Assembly (NCBI RefSeq): GCF_022808775.1
Contig: NZ_JAKZLA010000001.1
Coordinates: forward strand, 124,001 to 188,000
Direction: 5' to 3'
Length of the DNA: 64,000 nucleotides
From: Geothrix terrae
GTDB taxonomy: Bacteria > Acidobacteriota > Holophagae > Holophagales > Holophagaceae
Shown here: positions 61,810 through 64,000 of the stretch, piece after piece
Layout: each line of letters begins with the position of its first letter
Position numbering within the stretch: position 1 is the first letter of the stretch
Notes under the pieces: model-generated
What the model was told of the DNA's origin: nothing
The model's input: the letters and a program-made list of their open reading frames with translations, nothing else
Databases searched by the model: none
Made by a program: the position numbers and the translations under genes

Positions 61810-62626
61810 GCTCATCTCGCTCTTTCTGGCCTCCGTCCTGCTGGCCGCCCAGCCGGCACCGGAGGAAGGGCCCACGCCCGCCGTGATGGCCGCGGTCCGG
61901 GCGCCCGTCCTCCGGCCCGGCGAAGGCTTCGCCATCACCGTGGGGGATGGCGAGGTGCATGCCTTCGGCGAGGCGCGGAAGGAAGCCCCCATGGGCAGCC
62001 TGGCCAAGCTGGCCTGGATGAAGCTGGAAGGGAGCGAGTGGTCCACGTCCGGCGTCAATTACCGCTGCAAGGGTGCCGATGGGCCCTTTGTCTGCTGGAA
62101 CCGCGAAGGCCATGGCCGCGTGGACCTGGCCCGGGCCCTCCAGGAGAGCTGCAACCTCGCCTTCCTGGTCTGGATCGAGGGTTCCCGCGAGCGCTGGGCG
62201 CAGGACTACGGCCCGGATGCGGCCCGGGCCAGGCTCGAGGAGACCTTCGGGCCGTTCCTCGGGCGGCGGATGCCTCCGGGCGAGGGGCTCCCGCCGCTGA
62301 CAGCGGCCTGGGTGGGTGACGGCGATCTGCTGCGCACCAGCCCCGAAGCTTTCCTGCGCTGGCTCATGGACCCGAGCCAGGCGGAGGTCGTCACCTTCGG
62401 CAAGCGCTACCTGGCGGGCTTCTGGGTGGAGGTGAAGGACCTGTTCGGCAAAGAGGACTGGTGGTTCAAGACCGGCACGGGCCCGGTACCCGGCGATCCT
62501 TCTGCCACCAGCGCCTGGGTGGCGGGCGGCCGGCGATCGGTCCTGGTGGTGCTCCACCTCCCGCGGGGACGTGGCAAGCAGGAGGGCATGACGCGCATCC
62601 GGGAGATCCTGGGGCTGAAGCCTTGA
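61796..62626 (+). CDS. Penicillin-binding-fold serine enzyme (DD-transpeptidase or class D beta-lactamase-like)
   Basis: 276 residues with a signal peptide (about 1-18, LISLFLASVLLAAQ). All three active-site motifs of the serine penicilloyl fold are in the right order and spacing: Ser68-Leu-Ala-Lys71 (SxxK), Ser118-Cys-Asn120 (SxN), and Lys225-Thr-Gly227 (KTG, in WWFKTGTGPV). The small size suggests a single transpeptidase-like domain, like class D enzymes or the C-terminal domain of class A/B proteins. A role in peptidoglycan rather than antibiotic resistance is favoured by the operon. It overlaps the previous gene by 14 bases and the next by four. Confidence 0.8.
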   Translation: MWNLRLISLFLASVLLAAQPAPEEGPTPAVMAAVRAPVLRPGEGFAITVGDGEVHAFGEARKEAPMGSLAKLAWMKLEGSEWSTSGVNYRCKGADGPFVCWNREGHGRVDLARALQESCNLAFLVWIEGSRERWAQDYGPDAARARLEETFGPFLGRRMPPGEGLPPLTAAWVGDGDLLRTSPEAFLRWLMDPSQAEVVTFGKRYLAGFWVEVKDLFGKEDWWFKTGTGPVPGDPSATSAWVAGGRRSVLVVLHLPRGRGKQEGMTRIREILGLKP

Positions 62627-64000
62627 TCCTGCTGGTCGCCCCGGCGCCTGCGCCGCCGTTCACGCCACCGGTGATCGAAGGAGATGGCGCCAATCAGGGC
62701 CCACTGGAGGACTCGCTGCGGGCGGCCTTCATGTCCACGGCGGGGTACGGCCCCTGGCCTTCGGGCCCCTGGCGGGTTCGCGTCCACGCGGATGCGGCCG
62801 CCTTCGAAAGGGACACAGGCGCGCCGACCGGCCGGAGTGGCCAGTGGCTGGGCGACACGCTGCACTTGCGCCCCTGGGATCAGCTGCGGCGCCGGGATCT
62901 CGGCGCCATCCTGCGCCATGAGCTGACCCACCGGCGTCTGCGGGAGGCGCGCCTCCGGCGCTGGGCGGAAGAGGCGAGATGCCTGTGGGCGGAGGGTCAC
63001 GCCAAGCCGCCGCGGGCTTGGCCCGCCGCGCCGCCGGCGGGCGTCCAGGCGCGCCTGGATCGGGCCCTGGCGGGAGGCGCCACCCGCGAACAGGCCTGGG
63101 CCTACCGCTGGCTGCGGGCCTGGCTGCGCGGCGATCCCCTGCCGCAGCCGCCGGGCCGGACCGGTGCTGCCGCGGAACGCTGGATCCAGGAGGCTCCCAT
63201 TCTGGCCGAGATGGTCACGGTGGTCTGGCCTTCAGAGCGCCTGCGGGGGCCCATGGTGGTGAATGGACATCGCCTGTCGCATCGCCTGGGGAGGACCTGG
63301 CGTTTCCATGGAACCATCCGTTTCCAGGCGGGTTTTCCGGTCGCACCGCTCCGGGGCACAGTGCAGGTCCGGGCCGAGCGCCACGGCTGGCGCCTGGCCT
63401 GGACGACCTCTCGAATCGCCTGGGTCGCCGCGGCCACTGAGGGGGAGCTCGGAACCGACTCGCCCTTCGAGGCCCGGCGCGCCCTGGCCGCGGTACTGGA
63501 GCGCTGGCTGGACGGCCATTCCCGGCAGCACCCGGGCGGCGTTCTCTGTCCCTTGACCCACTGCGCCGTGGTGCGGGGTGGGGCCTCGCCGGGCACGACC
63601 CAGGCTGCGAAGGCGGCTCCGGTCCTGGACCTGGATTCCCGCTGGGCCTTCTTCACGGGTTCCGCCGGCGGGCACCCGCTGAGCCCCCGGGAAGTCTGGG
63701 GTGACGGACCGGCGGTGGCCGGCAAAGCTCCGGAGGTGCCCGGGGATCGCTGGATGACCTGGGAGCGCAGGCTGGATGCGTCGCAGGTCGCGGCCCTGAA
63801 GCGGGATGTCGCCATCGGTCTGAGACCGGGACAGCTCGGCATGAAGCTGGGCGCCTCCGGCCCTTACGCGGTGGAGGCGTTGCGCCTCGCCGCAGGTCGG
63901 CGGTACGGCTGGACCACGTGGCCCAGCGATGCCTGCGAGGCGGAGATGCTGGCCGACGGATCCCTCCGCCTGACGGGGCGGGGCTGGGGCCACAATGTGG
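62623..64000 (+). CDS. Large protein with HExxH peptidase motif and SpoIID/DUF2300-like motif, 3' end outside the window
   Basis: An uninterrupted frame of 459 codons to the window end. The probable TTG start at 62623 overlaps the upstream TGA (TTGA). The N-terminal part has His99-Glu-Leu-Thr-His103 followed by Trp114-Ala-Glu116-Glu117, the gluzincin-like HExxH plus Glu arrangement of metallopeptidases. Cys309-x-x-x-His-Cys314 lies further on. The last residues in view are GRGWGHNV (452-459), which match the SpoIID/LytB signature GRGWGHGVG. This mixed content fits DUF2300 (YfaQ), the last unassigned member of the yfa set, but the assignment is inferred. Confidence 0.7.
   Translation, partial: MILLVAPAPAPPFTPPVIEGDGANQGPLEDSLRAAFMSTAGYGPWPSGPWRVRVHADAAAFERDTGAPTGRSGQWLGDTLHLRPWDQLRRRDLGAILRHELTHRRLREARLRRWAEEARCLWAEGHAKPPRAWPAAPPAGVQARLDRALAGGATREQAWAYRWLRAWLRGDPLPQPPGRTGAAAERWIQEAPILAEMVTVVWPSERLRGPMVVNGHRLSHRLGRTWRFHGTIRFQAGFPVAPLRGTVQVRAERHGWRLAWTTSRIAWVAAATEGELGTDSPFEARRALAAVLERWLDGHSRQHPGGVLCPLTHCAVVRGGASPGTTQAAKAAPVLDLDSRWAFFTGSAGGHPLSPREVWGDGPAVAGKAPEVPGDRWMTWERRLDASQVAALKRDVAIGLRPGQLGMKLGASGPYAVEALRLAAGRRYGWTTWPSDACEAEMLADGSLRLTGRGWGHNV

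Overview
The window is a GC-rich, densely packed bacterial chromosome segment with no rRNA, tRNA, insertion sequence, prophage or CRISPR array that I can see. The gene set points to a free-living diderm. MurE carries the DNPR motif typical of meso-diaminopimelate use. Cytochrome c maturation is of the ResB/CcsA (system II) type. A bacterial alpha-2-macroglobulin locus and a set of signal-peptide and lipoprotein genes are present. My best guess from overall style is Acidobacteriota, class Holophagae (Geothrix/Holophaga-like). No marker gene here proves that, and a deltaproteobacterium-like lineage is the main alternative.

Region 1 (1-10.9 kb) is branched-chain amino acid synthesis. A LysR regulator, leuC and leuD run leftward and divergently from leuA-leuB-ilvD-ilvB-ilvH-ilvC. 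The divergent gap holds a perfect T-N11-A palindrome. Between leuB and ilvD there is no ordinary gene, but two consecutive leader-peptide attenuators. Each has a short ORF rich in Ile/Val/Leu codons followed by mutually exclusive antiterminator and terminator hairpins, and the second has its own promoter. A 43-codon ORF sits exactly between leuA and leuB. Region 2 (11-17.5 kb) holds a nitronate monooxygenase-like flavoprotein, a methyltransferase, an unknown protein, radA, a B12-binding protein, trmL and a HIT protein.

Region 3 (17.5-28.8 kb) is a partial division and cell wall (dcw) cluster: mraZ, rsmH, ftsL, a PASTA-type ftsI, murE, sua5, murF, mraY, murD. Five exact 10-bp AGTGG repeats, a probable MraZ operator, precede it. 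A Sua5 tRNA-modification gene is embedded in it. An EAL-domain gene lies antisense between mraY and murD, and ftsW, murG, murC, ftsQ, ftsA and ftsZ do not follow. Region 4 (28.8-39.6 kb) contains a D-lactate/2-hydroxyglutarate-type FAD dehydrogenase, ccsA-resB-lipoprotein, a coupled phhA-phhB phenylalanine hydroxylase pair, a SpoU methyltransferase, a thioredoxin-fold protein lacking the second active-site cysteine, and a zinc alcohol dehydrogenase.

Region 5 (39.6-47.5 kb) is more accessory. It has a membrane Ser/Thr kinase and a ToxR/CadC-type regulator that appear to share a TolB-like sensor domain, several small enzymes, a broken GNAT acetyltransferase with a Fur-like box in front, a membrane protein, DUF2188, and an orphan ParB-like protein in visibly AT-richer DNA. 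Region 6 (47.5-53 kb) has pyrC, guaB, an orphan peptide-type ABC ATPase, DUF465 and hutI. Region 7 (53.1 kb to the end) is one tightly overlapping operon around a 1585-residue alpha-2-macroglobulin with an intact thioester motif. Its partners are a large secreted protein, an NlpC/P60-like protein, a DUF2135-like protein, a penicillin-binding-fold serine enzyme, and a protein combining an HExxH motif with a SpoIID-like motif, which runs off the window. The set looks like an envelope-defence and wall-remodelling module.
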